Shown here: piece after piece, positions 1 through 11,271 of the stretch | Layout of the letters: the number at the start of each line of letters is the position of its first letter | How positions within the stretch are numbered: position 1 is the first letter of the stretch | DNA from: Macrolepiota albuminosa | Taxonomy: Eukaryota > Basidiomycota > Agaricomycetes > Agaricales > Agaricaceae | Length of the DNA: 64,000 nucleotides | Direction: 5' to 3' | Assembly (NCBI GenBank): GCA_027475525.1 | Contig: JAMWFC010000046.1 | Coordinates: 2,728,001 to 2,792,000, forward strand | Notes under the pieces: model-generated | Told to the model about the DNA's origin: nothing | Seen by the model: only the letters and a program-made list of their open reading frames with translations | Databases searched by the model: none | Position numbers and translations under genes: made by a program

Positions 1-1
1 C

Positions 2-1561
2 AAGAATCATCTCAGTCAGGAGGAGTTGCAGGCTATGATCGAAGCTTGGACTGCCGCTTATTCCCAGAAGACGCGTTGTTGGGCGGAAAATGCACTTTCT
101 CGCGCGCGTGATGCCGTAGCAAAGGTCCAGCCCTCTACGATTGAAAAGAAACCTGGTTTCAACCACGTACGTTTCTTTTTTTTCCTGTTCGAGAAATGCC
201 TACCGATAAATCTACGTACAGGAATATACACCTCTATTAGAGAAATACTTCTCATACAATGCGTATCCTTCTGCGCCTGACAGAGCCGTCCTGGCAAGAA
301 AATCTATGATGACACCGCGACAAATCGAAGTTTGGGTGAGCAAAGTCATTTCTTTTACTCTTTATTGCTGAAGAATTTATGCTACCCAGTTCCAAAACCA
401 TCGCAACCGTGCGAAGAAGGAGGGAAGGGTGCTACGGAAATTGGCAGATGGACCACTTCCTTCCGAGCTTTCTCTAAGGTCTCTCGAAGAGAAGATGCCT
501 TACTTCACTATACCCGTTGACAAACGGAAACCTTTGAGGAACCCAAGTCCTGCCGGAGATGATTTTTTTTCAGATATGGAACAAACCGTATGTGTACATT
601 CATGCTTCCCATCATGACCTCATCTTTGCATTTTTAGCGACCAAAAAAGACGCCACTTCCTGTCTCAGTTCCCGTCTCTGACACCACTGAGTCTAACCCT
701 CTCAATCCTCCTCGGTCGCATCGAGCTTTCCCAGTGATCTACGTGCATCGTGACGTCGACTGTTTTTTGACAGAGCGAACGTATAGATTTCCGTCCCCAA
801 CTTGGTTTCGGAAGCCTGCTGGCCCTTCTCGTCCCTCTCAGCCACGAATTAATATGAGTGAATTCATATTAGAGTTCAATCAAAAACTTCACCTTAGGAC
901 TTCCGAGTCGAAGATCTCTCGTTCTCAGGTTTCACAATCCTGGTGTGCTAGCAGATATATTCCTTATTGTCCCGCTCCCCATCCTGCATTCATTCCATCC
1001 ACATCTTCAATCTGTCCTGCGAAAAAACTTACCACTATTCCCGCGACAATACCTTCCACCCTTCCGTTAAAATATACTGCACCCTCCAACGTATCTGCAA
1101 CGCTTGTTTCACTGCAACCTCACTCCGCGACCCCGCCCCGCCGGAAATTCCCTGACCTCCCCAGACGTTCTCCCAAGCACAAAAGAGCCCATTCCCGCGA
1201 AAGTGTTGCTCTATCCGACGCCTCTCCAGCGCCTACGCGTTCGCCGTCGCCGTCCAGTTCTAATGTGCCGTTGTACAATTGCACTGCTTCACGTCGACGG
1301 CCATCGTCATCGTCCAGCAGTAGTTCGTCATCAAGTTCTCCTACGACTCCAATTCTATCATCTTCTTCGCTCTCTGAAGACACAGATTTACCCGCTGTAT
1401 CTGTTTCTGGTGTGGACTTTGATTATACCGATGATCTGGCAGACCATGCTTCTTCGGTCGGAAAGTCGTTCGCCTTTCCAGCAACTACTCAGCCAAAGCA
1501 AGACTATTCGTTTAGCTTTGATAAACCTGTTGCACATTCATCGCGGAACTATCTGCACTGA
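2..1561 (+). CDS. HD2-class homeodomain mating-type protein (5' end outside window)
   Basis: This is a homeodomain transcription factor of the basidiomycete A (HD) mating-type locus. Four exons read as one frame: 2-166, 222-335, 390-587 and 638-1561 (TGA). The homeodomain spans the first three exons. Its helix 3 is split by the third exon junction and reads QIEVW/FQNHRNRAKK, with the invariant W, F, N and R. A typical homeodomain with WFQN fits the HD2 class rather than the TALE-like HD1 class. The long C-terminal part is Ser/Pro-rich, has a run of about 12 serines near 1310-1340 and a basic KHKR patch that could be a nuclear signal. The N-terminus, which normally carries the dimerisation region, lies left of the window. 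In the family, HD1 and HD2 from different alleles dimerise to switch on dikaryon development. The class is inferred from the helix-3 motif alone. Confidence 0.85.
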
Positions 1562-1897
1562 ATGTCCAACGTTATGACCTCAATGCATATCAATATACCA
1601 GCTCTTATACGCCTATGGATCATCCGCGCTGCAGCATTTCCAGATCTTTTTTGCTTTCCTCCGATTATCTACCTTACTCCCCTGCTTTGATTTATCATAG
1701 TATAACAATCAACACCTCAATGTATCAATACTTACACATAATGTACCAATGTAATCACTGCGCATGATAAAGATTGAGCGACTTCTTGAATCACGAGATA
1801 TCAAATACAAAATACATGGCCATGTTTATATATCGTGAGAGACTCAGTATCAACTTCAGTTTCTACTTCGCAAACTGGGAAGCCTACAGAGGCGTCA
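1562..1897. other. intergenic between convergent genes
   Basis: This 336-bp stretch separates the 3' ends of the homeodomain gene and the DUF7721-like gene. It is AT-rich. I see no ORF or repeat of note, so it probably holds the two terminators. Confidence 0.5.
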
Positions 1898-2813
1898 TCA
1901 ATCGGTGCTCATCATGGCCGAATGTCTCAAATCACTCACCAAGCCCATCAATCCACTCAGGCCTCCAGATTGGCTGCCACCGATGAAGGGCGCTGCTCCC
2001 CCACCCAATTTAGACTGCACCAACAACTTCATGACTGTCATCGCGGCGCCATTGACAGCATCCTGCTTGTTACCTGACGAGGCTCCTCCGGACTTGTCAA
2101 ACAGCTTTGTTGCTTCCGCCATCGCCAAGCTGATGAGCTCAGTCTGAGAACCTCCGCTCTTGCCTCCCGAGGTGAATTGCTTGAGGACCTGTAATAATTC
2201 AGTCCAATGTCTATTATTAAGACTAAGACAAAGCCAAGATTTACCTGCAAGGCAGCAGCACCGCCCATGGACTTGGCACTCATGCCAGAAGTATTTCCTT
2301 CATCGTAAGCCTTGCGATGGGCATCGGTCACTTCGTCCTCATCGACTGGCTTCTCATGGTCCTCCTGTAAAATTTTGACCGCAATCACTAATGAGAGGAG
2401 GCAAATTTCGAAAAAGAAATACCTTATTTTGACCGAGGAAACCAAGTGCGGTCTGGAAGAGATCCTTATCGCCGGATCCGTGTGCATGTGCTTTCTCGAT
2501 AGCCTCATCGTGGTTGACTAGACTCAATGTTAGATAACATCGGATCACTTAGCAATATGATTCTCACTGTTTGTTCTTCCTCCAGAACCGGGCGCAGTAT
2601 TATCTGGGGAATTGAATTCCTCGCCACCAGTCTTATTCACACCAGCTACAAGACAAGGTATTGTCAGTGATATGTTATCTGTAGAGATTGATCGATCGCA
2701 CAGTGGGACTCGTTGTAAGTCTCGAGACCCTTCTTCGCGAGGCCAATGAAGCTATCCTAGAGTATATCGGATGAGATCGGATGAGCATAGACAAGAGGGA
2801 GGGGTCCTACCAT
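1898..2813 (-). CDS. DUF7721-like small conserved fungal protein
   Basis: The gene has six exons on the minus strand. The first exon is only the ATG (2811-2813); the second starts at 2756 with DSFIGLAKKGLETYNES, and the last ends with TGA at 1898. The protein starts with a helix, continues through a region with FLGQNK and SAKSMGGAAALQ, and ends with a Gly/Ser-rich tail after AMTVMKLLVQSKLGG. These strings are characteristic of a small protein family common in basidiomycetes (DUF7721, from memory); its biochemical role is unknown. No signal peptide or membrane segment is visible. It lies next to the homeodomain gene on the side where the conserved beta-flanking gene of A loci is expected, but I cannot say it is that gene. 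Confidence 0.7.
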
Positions 2814-3000
2814 GGTGTGTGTTGGGTATAACCTGTGTTGACAGCAAAAATACAGACCGAATCTGATTTATAGGAGTGAGTGACATCATCAATCTCATCA
2901 ATCTACACGCCACTTTGAACGGTACCCGAACAAAATCGGATACATGGATTTATGAATTACATGTATGTACTATGTAATACAACTGATGAGCAAAATCGTC

Positions 3001-3778
3001 CTACGAAGCATTATCTGCCACTCGTGTCGCTTGACTAGTCGTTGTTGCAGGATACGGGTTGTTAACAGTGTGCGGCCCGCTTTCGAGGGGTGCACTGGTC
3101 GCAGGAACACCAGTAGAAGATGACGGCGTTGAAGACACAGGCGCTGTGCCTGCAGTCCCAAATGCACCTTGCATTGCATCTTTTGCCTTCTCAAATGCTT
3201 CATGCATCGTACCAGCGTCGCCCCCAATACTATCAGGAAGATAGTGCTAAGCAAACGGATTAGCTAACACTCGTGGCCGCGAAGGAAAAGGCCATATACA
3301 TGCCTGGGCGGTTGAAATGGCCGTGTCGACGGCTTCTTTCGCTTGTTCAATATAACTTGAGCCGGCTGCTTTGATAGCGTTGACATCGCGTTGACCTTCT
3401 GCTGAGGCTGCATTGGTTTTTTCTGATGCCTGCTGTTGTAGCTGTTCTACAGCAGAAGGATTCGTCCCAGTTAATGCCGGACCTTTGTGCTAGAACGAGA
3501 AGCGAGGTAGGAAAGCTGTAATCAAGCAGCAAGTTTGACAACGCTCACCCTCGCAACGTCTGCTGCGTCTTTTGCAGCATCGTGAACATGCTCCGCGTTC
3601 TCTTCAATTTCACGAGCAATCTGAGAGGTCGGTGCTTCTATCTGCGCTTCTGCTGCAGTCGTCTCAAGCTCAGCAGCCCTATACGAAGGTTCGTCCAAAA
3701 TATGCCAGGCAAAAATATATGAGGGACGCACCCTTTGCCATGAACTTCGGGAACATTGAAGATATGGCCACTAGACAT
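3001..3778 (-). CDS. helical hypothetical protein, mating-locus flank
   Basis: Four exons are supported: the first from ATG at 3778 (MSSGHIFNVPEVHGKG), then about 3681-3550 (ending AAKDAADVAR), about 3489-3304 (HKGPALTG to AISTAQ) and about 3246-3001. The product is about 200 residues, polar and Ala/Glu/Gln-rich, with repeated short helices (EQLQQQASEKTNAA, SYIEQAKEAVDTA) resembling LEA-like or apolipoprotein-like amphipathic proteins. The tail is Thr/Ser/Pro-rich. There is no signal peptide or transmembrane segment. The intron after AISTAQ appears to start with GC rather than GT. I do not recognise the family. By position between the HD gene and glycogenin it could be the beta-flanking gene (beta-fg) of A mating loci, but that is a positional guess only. 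Confidence 0.55.
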
Positions 3779-4260
3779 GTCGAATGAACGTTACAAAATA
3801 AATGTATATAGTTGGCGTTTATACTTCGAAGTGAACGGAGTATGACATCATTATTGCATGCGCGATGACGACAGAACATATGTATGAATAAAGAAAACTC
3901 TATAGGAGGTATAGACAGTCTACTTATGGCACTCGGCGTTGTCCATATACTTTTTTGGTCAAGTTGTTTTTGGTGTAGGTATCTAAAGAGTAGCATGGGA
4001 AAAGTAGTTCTTCGGATAATGTATGGAGACATATTGGAAGACCAATGAGCAATGCTGAAGGATAATGAAAACAAACAGGAAGGATACGTCTCCCAGAAAG
4101 CATGATACAAAGTCCGAACGGAAACTAAGTGACAGAAAGGGCAACCTCCTCGAACATACGCGCAGGCCTGCGAAATCGAGAGGTAGAAAGGGTATGTCAT
4201 ACCAACATTGATAAAACCTGCTGATATTAAAAGGTAGAATAGGCACAACTCACGTACTGA
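3779..4260 (-). other. intergenic, promoter region of the upstream small gene
   Basis: About 480 bp lie between the start of the helical hypothetical gene and the stop of the glycogenin gene, both on the minus strand. It probably holds the promoter of the former and the terminator of the latter. A long minus-strand frame across 3679-4248 is aromatic-rich with no recognisable domain, and I do not regard it as a gene. Confidence 0.4.
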
Positions 4261-7200
4261 TTAGCGTTCGTCTTCCCAGGTCCCCATTTTCAGGAAGCGC
4301 GCAAGCACCTCCTCGGATCCACGTTTGAATAGCTCTACACCACGGGCGGGGTCCCACACGCGACCACTTTTTCGAGGTGAACTGATGGTTTGCCCTTCCG
4401 ACGGAGATAGTGGACCGACTGAGGAGATAGGCGACGCAACCGAGGAGTCGTTCGACGCCTGACGACTGATGACGGATGTACTGCTAGCAGGGGACGAGGC
4501 TACTCGATTTTGAGAAATGAAGGCACTCCTCGAATGAACAGGAGGGGATGCGATGGGCGGGATGGGCAACCGCGTACTGGGAGATCGAAGAGTGGGTGAA
4601 CGCAGCCGAGTTTCAGCAGTAGGATAAGAAGTTGAAGTGGGTGAATCGCCTTGCGCACTTTCAGCGTCATGCATCGTGACAGAAGGAGGGATATTGGGCC
4701 GGCTAGCCGGCGTCCAGTGGCGCTTGCCCGACAACGTGGGCTTCTTAGGTGCTTCAATGTTTTTAAGCGGTGGAGGAGAAATCGTCTGAACGCCTTCAGA
4801 TTTCAACTCCCGCGCTTCAGTTTGAACACCAATATCGCGGTATTGCAGTGTTTCAACAACGCTGCGAACCGTCAAGGCCGAGGAACCTCGTCTTGAGCGG
4901 ATTTGATTCATAGACTTGGGCTCTAGTATGTCCTCAATTGGCTTCTCATCCTCCTTCTCGACTGCCTTTTCTTCTTCGCTGTCTTCCCCTTCATCTTCCA
5001 CGTCGCCATCCCTACTGCTGGCCTCTACCTTGTCATCCCAGCTGTTCTTTGCCTTCTCCCATCCCTCCTCGAAAGCTGGCGCCAACGTTTGAGTGGCTGG
5101 CGGACGCACAAGACGAGATGCATACTTCTTAATACTGGGATCAGTGTCCCAAGCGTTCGGATACGTGAACGAGGGGGGCGCTCCGTGAAGTGGGGACAGC
5201 ATACGCGGAGGGGTCCCCGGCTTCATTTCTGGTGTAGTGGGCAACTCAGAAGATGTCCGGCTTGACTGGCTTTCCGGACTTAGAAAAAGGGCAGGTTTGG
5301 GAGAATCAACGACGGGAAAGACTCTACCCGGAAGATGTCGCGGCCTCTCTTCCCAAGGAAACACGGGTTTTACCTTTGTGCTGTCCGGGCTAGGAGTAGC
5401 ACCTTCGTGATTTTCTCCCGTTACGTTTCGATAATGGCCTTGTCTAATTAGTGTTTCAGGGATATCAGTCCGCGGCAAGGGTTCAAAGAGAGCTTTAGAA
5501 TCAGGAAGTGGAGTTCGGGGCTCTTGATGCGTCTGCTTATCCAGCTTCACAGGAGACGCGTCCCAAGCATTTGGAAAGTACGTATCAGTGGGGAAAGCAG
5601 TAACAGCGGGAGTTCCAGTCGGTGGCGGCTCAATAGCTGGGTTCCATATGAGCATTGTAGGAGAGTGCGGGCGAGCGGGCGGTTTATGCTGGTCAGGCTT
5701 GGTGAAAATAGCTGGCAGAGGCGAAAGAATTCTGTGATGCTCTAATTGTCGTGACTTGAGTTTAGATAGACGGTTGGAAGGACTTTCGGGTGCTGATGGA
5801 GTCGAGAACGATAACAGAGTGGGCGTGTCGCGCCCGACACCTGGTGTCACGGGTGGAAGGGGTATCGACCGGATATGGGGACTAGGAGGTAAATCATCCG
5901 GGCCAGGTGTTGGAAGTGTATACCATCGTAAGGGAGTTTGTCCAGGGAGGTCGATAGTGCGCGGGACGGGCGTGCGCGGATCTTCTTCGAAGGATGTTGT
6001 AGACAGCGATTCCGAACGTTTCTCTTCTTCAAATGCGTCTACCATGTCTACGGTCAATGACACTTCAACTGACGCCTCTGCTTTAGGTGGCATCAAATCC
6101 ACTCGCCCTTCGAGTGGCATGCTTTGATATTGGCCTCGAGGGCGTTGTTCATCAAGAGGACGGTCGTACGGAGTTGTAGATGCAGCGCTTATACCCTCAA
6201 TGGCTAATCGTCGTAATTGATCCAGGTTTAGTACGTCTTGTGACGGAGGTGGTACGGCTGTTTGGTTCCATGCCGACTGATAATGCCTAGCCTCGAAACG
6301 TGGTTGCTGGACGAGTTGAGAGCGGTAATGTCGATCATAGACGTTGAACCACTGGTTTACAAGGGAGTCGTAATCATAAGCTTGGCGAGCGGTCGTAGCC
6401 GATTGGATGGGCTGGCTTGAGAAAGGGGAACGGAAGGAAAGGGAATTCCAAGGTTTGTTTGGGCCGATAAAGTGGATGACAGATATTTGAGAACCGAATC
6501 GTTCATATGCAGGCGCATAACTACCATGAGCATAAATAAGATTGAAGGACAAAAGAGTAATCGGTTAAGAGACTCACGTATATGCGGCAGTCGGGGTAGT
6601 ATTGTACGTGAAACTGAGTCGGTTCCAATTATTCCCTCGCCATTCGTTGAGAAGCCCTTGATCACCCCCATCCCAAGTACCTTTAGATTTGAGCAACTCA
6701 CGAAGCTCATTAAATTTGTCTTCTCCTGGAGTCAGAACCATCACCCCGGAATTAAAAATATCGGGCCATCCAACATCTGGAGATGCAGAGAATTCATGCG
6801 GCAAGGTGAACAGATGTGAAAGGGGACGAATGGGTAGAACATCGGCATCAAGAAAGATGATCTTGGAGAACTGTGTGAGGCGAAATACATGCAGTTTCGT
6901 CAGGACAGTGTTGAGGTCAGGCCGACCTACAATAAAGTTAGCTCCGATTCGGCGCGTTAGACTCAAAAACGCGTCAAAAGTCCTTGGAAACGTCTCAAAG
7001 GATTTCTCGGAGGACAGAACCAACTTTACATAGTAGAACAGCGAGAAGACGCGTAGGGTTGGGAAAGCACTCACCAAGCAGTGCTAATCCAGCCTCGTCC
7101 TGCTGGAGAATCGTCTCAACACCGATAACGACGTCAAATGCTTCTCGCAGGCGTTTGATAGTAGACACGTCAACGGATTCTGGGGTCACAAGGGATACTG

Positions 7201-7330
7201 TGAGGAAGTCGACCTGTGGGGGGACAGCGGGAGATGGATGGACATCTTTGAGTGCACCAGCGAGAGCAAGAGCACCAGGCAGATAGGAATCGGAGGAAGT
7301 CAGAGTCACGAAGGCATAGGGAGGAGGCAT
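4261..7330 (-). CDS. Glycogenin (GT8 glycosyltransferase)
   Basis: The self-glucosylating primer of glycogen synthesis is encoded in three exons: 7330-7075, 6926-6578 and 6520-4261, with TAA at 4261. The start at 7330 (MPPPYAFVTLTSSDSYLPGA) matches the usual GT8 beginning. The catalytic domain shows the GRPDLN/TKLHVF segment, the DxD metal site in FLDADVLP, PDVGWPDIFNSGVMVL, the GGDQGLLN motif and HFIGPNKPW. A long disordered Pro/Ser-rich tail follows, holding two NAWD motifs (FPNAWDASP, YPNAWDTDP) and an acidic stretch. The C-terminal block ends VWDPARGVELFKRGSEE, the conserved end of fungal glycogenins that in the family binds glycogen synthase. The protein is about 950 residues, longer than animal glycogenin but usual for basidiomycetes. 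Its closeness to the HD gene fits A-locus synteny. Confidence 0.93.
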
Positions 7331-7528
7331 TCGACGACCGGCGCAACGAGGTAGTGGAGCGAACAAGGTACCCAGCTCTAGATAGCGCCCTCTCAAGAAA
7401 AGAGGTTACGTAACGAGCAAAAGAGTGACCCTGTGTGTGTGCAAAGTTGCTTCTAGTTCTGACTTAGGCGCCACTGCAGTCACGACGTCACAGGACGCGT
7501 TTCGTCCAACGTCCGTGGATGGATAGTC

Positions 7529-9802
7529 ATGGCCTCTTGTCGTCTCTACCGCACAGCGCTGCGGTCCTCATTGGCCCCGACATCGCGGTCCCGTCTTTTC
7601 CCTGCCATCCGACGTGCTTCCACCTGCGCTAGTCCCCCACCTCCAACATACGCTGCCTATCGAAAAACTCTTTGGCTCGTTCCGTTACTTGGAGGGGCAA
7701 CCCTCTACTTTGCTCCTCGCCCGCAATCTCTTCTCCCAAACATCTTTTCCTCTCCCACTTTCATCCCTTGCCCATGTCCCACTGTTGAAAAATCCCAAAA
7801 CTTGATCATAGCATCACCATCCGAGGCAAATTACACCCTTACGGCACGAATACACGCCTTTCTTCGTAGAAAGATATGGGAACCCCTTCTTACGGCCAAA
7901 CGTTTCATCTATCTGTTCGCCCTCTTTGTGCCCGTTCTATTATCCAGTCCCATGCTTCTTGTTGGAAAGCCGAGGAAAAAATATCGAGGCGATAGGTGGG
8001 GTGCAGTTTGGTGGTACGGCTTTCTCGTTAGCAGAATGGAAGCTGCAGGGCCGACTTTTGTAAAAGTGAGTATCGCTACACTGGCGAAATCCACTGATTT
8101 ACAAGCGACCATAGTTAGCTCAGTGGGCGGCATCCCGTGCGGACCTGTTTCCGTCACTCTTTTGCGAACGTCTAGGAGCTCTGCACTCCCAGGGCACTCC
8201 CCACTCCATCGAACATACTAAATACGTCATAGAGAGAGTCTTCCAACGTCCTTTTGACCAGGTTTTTGAAGAGTTCGATGAGACTCCTATCGGTACCGGA
8301 GCTATTGCGCAGGTGTGCAGTCCCGGTCTTACTTATCTACAGGCCCGTAAATTCCTTCTAGGTTTACCGAGCAATTCTCAAGCAGGACCTGATACCACCA
8401 TCATACCTTGGTCCTCGACGTTCGAGAAAGACGCCAGCAGCAGCCATAGCTCCAGCGATTCTGAAGGATCCTCCACCGTCTGTACCCACCGCGTCAGTCG
8501 CTATCAAGATCCTGCATCCTGGCGTGTCCAAGATGATTACTCGCGACCTTTCTATCATGTCTTTCTTCGCTCGTGCTATCTCTCTCCTCCCTGGAATGCA
8601 ATGGTTATCTCTGCCACAAGAAGTAGAGGTATTTGGGACTATGATGTTCCAACAGCTTGACCTGAGGAATGAAGCCGAAAATCTACTGGCATTCGAGCAC
8701 AATTTCTCTAATAGAAATGTCTCAGTGACGTTCCCGAGACCTCTAAAGGTGTGGTCGACAAAGGACATCTTAGTGGAGGAGTATGAGAATGCGCTACCTC
8801 TTGAAGTGTTCCTCAGAAATGGTGGTGGTCCATATGACGAACAAATAGCGACCAGCGGTCTAGATGCTTTCTTGGTCAGTCGTCTTTTATCAGCCATCTT
8901 TTACGTACTCAATGTAGGTTGCCACGGGTAGAACATGCTTCTCCTCGACAATTTCGTACATTCAGACCTCCATCCGGGAAACATCCTTATCAAGTTCACC
9001 AAACCCCCCTCAACTAGAGAGCTTCTCACCAACCTATATCATAATACGTTCTCAAATCATGACGAAACACTTCAAATTCCCCTAGCCAACCATAATAATT
9101 CAGATGAGATAGTTTCTCGTCTGCGTGCCCTCATTCCATCACCTTCAGCTTGGGCATCTGAGCTCACTGCCATCAAGCTAGAAGGTTACATTCCGGAAAT
9201 CGTTTTCATTGACGCGGGCCTCGTTACGACGCTCGATGCCACAAACCGTAGAAATTTTCTCGATCTTTTCCGTGCCGTTGCTGAGTTTGATGGCTACCGC
9301 ACTGGTCAGCTCATGATAGAGCGCTCCCGTTCACCCGAACTCGCTATTGATACCGAAACCTTTGCTCTCAAAATGCAACATCTTGTACTCAGCGTAAAGC
9401 GCAAAACATTCTCCCTCGGCCAGATCAAAATTTCCGACCTCCTCACTGAGGTATTAAAGGCAGTGCGGGTGCACCATGTAAAGATGGAAGGCGATTTTAT
9501 CAACACCGTTATTTCGATATTGTTGTTAGAGGGCATTGGTCGTCAGCTCGATCCGGGCTTGGATCTATTCGCAAGTGCCTTGCCGATTTTGAGACAACTT
9601 GGTGGCCAGATGGCTACGAGAGAATCCATGACGAAGAACCTGCCATCTAGCAATCTTGGAGCCTTGCTGAAGGTATGTGATTCTACCCTTTGAAGATCGA
9701 TCTGCGTCACATTGTCTACAGGTTTGGGTATGGGTTGAGGCGCGGTCGTTCATTGCGTCCGCTGTAGTGAATGCTGATGATTTAGTCAAATATGACCTGT
9801 AG
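7529..9802 (+). CDS. ABC1/UbiB-like kinase, mitochondrial, Cqd1/YPL109c-like
   Basis: Five exons (7529-8065, 8115-8312, 8362-8874, 8932-9672, 9722-9802) give an atypical protein kinase of the ABC1/ADCK/UbiB family. The Arg/Ser-rich N-terminus looks like a mitochondrial presequence and is followed by hydrophobic segments. The family signature appears as GPTFVK/LAQWAASRADLFP across the first intron, followed by IGTGAIAQVYRA. The lysine region is VAIKILHP, the catalytic loop HSDLHPGN, and the metal-binding position FIDAGL. The usual KxGQ motif reads KLAQ here, with Ala for Gly. Yeast YPL109c (Cqd1) of this family controls coenzyme Q distribution in the mitochondrial inner membrane; function here is by homology. 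From memory, the YPL109c homologue also lies near A mating loci in other mushrooms. Confidence 0.9.
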
Positions 9803-10084
9803 GTTCCATTGTGGTGTCTTAGCAAACCTGACTGATTGAGCACTCATAGCTTATGCCCCGCAATATGAGATTATATTGGCAGGCGTAACATGGACAACTT
9901 CGATACATGTAGTAATTGCCTATAGAATTATTTTACGACTTGTCTTAACCACTTGGATTTCAAGAATCCTCGACCATTGGAATCGGATATGTAGAGCTTG
10001 TCAGAATATGGGCTAGCCGGAATCACGGGCCGGATCAGGTTTCACTCATACCACAACCATAGTTGTCAGGTTTGCTATGTGAAG
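9803..10084 (+). promoter_or_regulatory. intergenic between UbiB-like gene and REV7
   Basis: About 280 bp lie between two genes on the same strand. No ORF is present. The REV7 promoter must lie here, but I see no clear TATA element. Confidence 0.35.
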
Positions 10085-11169
10085 ATGACTTCACCAGCGC
10101 CACTGACCTTCAACCGTGTGTACATCAATATCTGTCTTTTCTCTCAATCTCCATGATGAGGCCACGATGCAGAGACCGTCAAAGGAATCGCCGAATTCAG
10201 TGAGTAGTGTGACACAACCTTACTCTCCCCAAGTGACTAAATGAATGTGGTTGCGTCAGTCGAAGTCGCGATTCATACCATTCTCTATGTGCGGCAGGTA
10301 TACCCAGCAGACTTGTTTGTGCGCCGCAAGAAATACAATACTCCCGTCTTCCAATCACGACATCCCGCTCTTAACGATTACATCTCTGGAGCGGTTAAAG
10401 CCATTGCCGAGGAACTTGTCTCGGTGCGTGGAATGCAAACCAAGGGGACGTATATTCACGGGAAGTGAAGGGGAATGTAGACAAGGTCGTGATAGTCATC
10501 AAGGACAAGGACCAAGTGGCGCTGGAACGCTTCATTTTTTCTGTGGAGAACATGATACAAGTCGAGGCATTTAACAAAGATACAAGGTATAGTTTTTCTT
10601 GCCTTGGCGAAGCGGATCCCATTATTTACGCGCGTGAAATGGCAGCATTGAAGAAGCTATGACTGCCCAGACCCTTGGGCAGTATTTCCGAGCGTTCCTC
10701 GTCAAGCTAGCAATGGCAGATTCTCAACTCGCCCCTATAATAGTGGAGGGCGATCTTTCCTTTGCAATAGTCCTTGAGCTCCGGGATAATACGACTCCGT
10801 CTGCAAAACAGCCCACCGTGCGTCATACGCTCACAACTATGAAGAACAGACTGTAAATATTGATAGGAACCACCACCTTGGATACCCGCCAATGCTCAAG
10901 ACACAACACCAGGTGCCGATGATAAAGCCGAGTTACAGATGATTCGGGCAGTCAACACGGGGGTTATTAATGTGAGCTAACGCGACTTTCGCCACTTGTT
11001 GTCAACATTGACAGTGGGGTAGCTCTCCTTAGCGGTGCAGGAGTCAGGTGTTAAATTGGAGCGTGATCGACAGGCAGCAGCTAAAAAAGCGACTGGGGCC
11101 ACACAGCAAACACCCGTTGGAGTTACGAGTCCATTAGAAGGGGCAGAAGGATCAAGGACATCAGGATGA
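10085..11169 (+). CDS. REV7: REV7 / MAD2B HORMA-domain protein
   Basis: Seven exons join in frame: 10085-10115, 10173-10199, 10260-10423, 10471-10586, 10646-10817, 10867-10971 and 11023-11169 (TGA). Only this model keeps the conserved beginning: the second exon must be read so that AEF/IEVAIHTILYVRQVYP forms. The HORMA domain continues with LFVRRKKYNTPVF, HPALNDYI, VDKVVIVIKDKD, the helix QTLGQYFRAFLVKLA and PPPWIPA, all in MAD2B/REV7 order. The C-terminus ends in a short polar tail. In the family, REV7 is the accessory subunit of DNA polymerase zeta (with REV3) and binds REV1 in translesion synthesis. MAD2 is less likely, because the KKYN block and the WIPA block match MAD2B. Confidence 0.87.
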
Positions 11170-11271
11170 ATTCATATAAGTGCATTAATCTACAGTTACT
11201 ACACGTCCACGCGTATACGTTGTATAATGGGTATAATTCTCTCCCACTCCTCCATCGCCTAGACACGATTA

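Noticed and set aside
3679..4248. 189-residue minus-strand frame between two genes
   Set aside because: Aromatic-rich without domain, overlaps the start and first intron of the helical hypothetical gene, whose exons fit better.
5756..6127. Gly/Ser/Arg-rich plus-strand frame
   Set aside because: Antisense shadow of the Pro/Ser-rich glycogenin tail.
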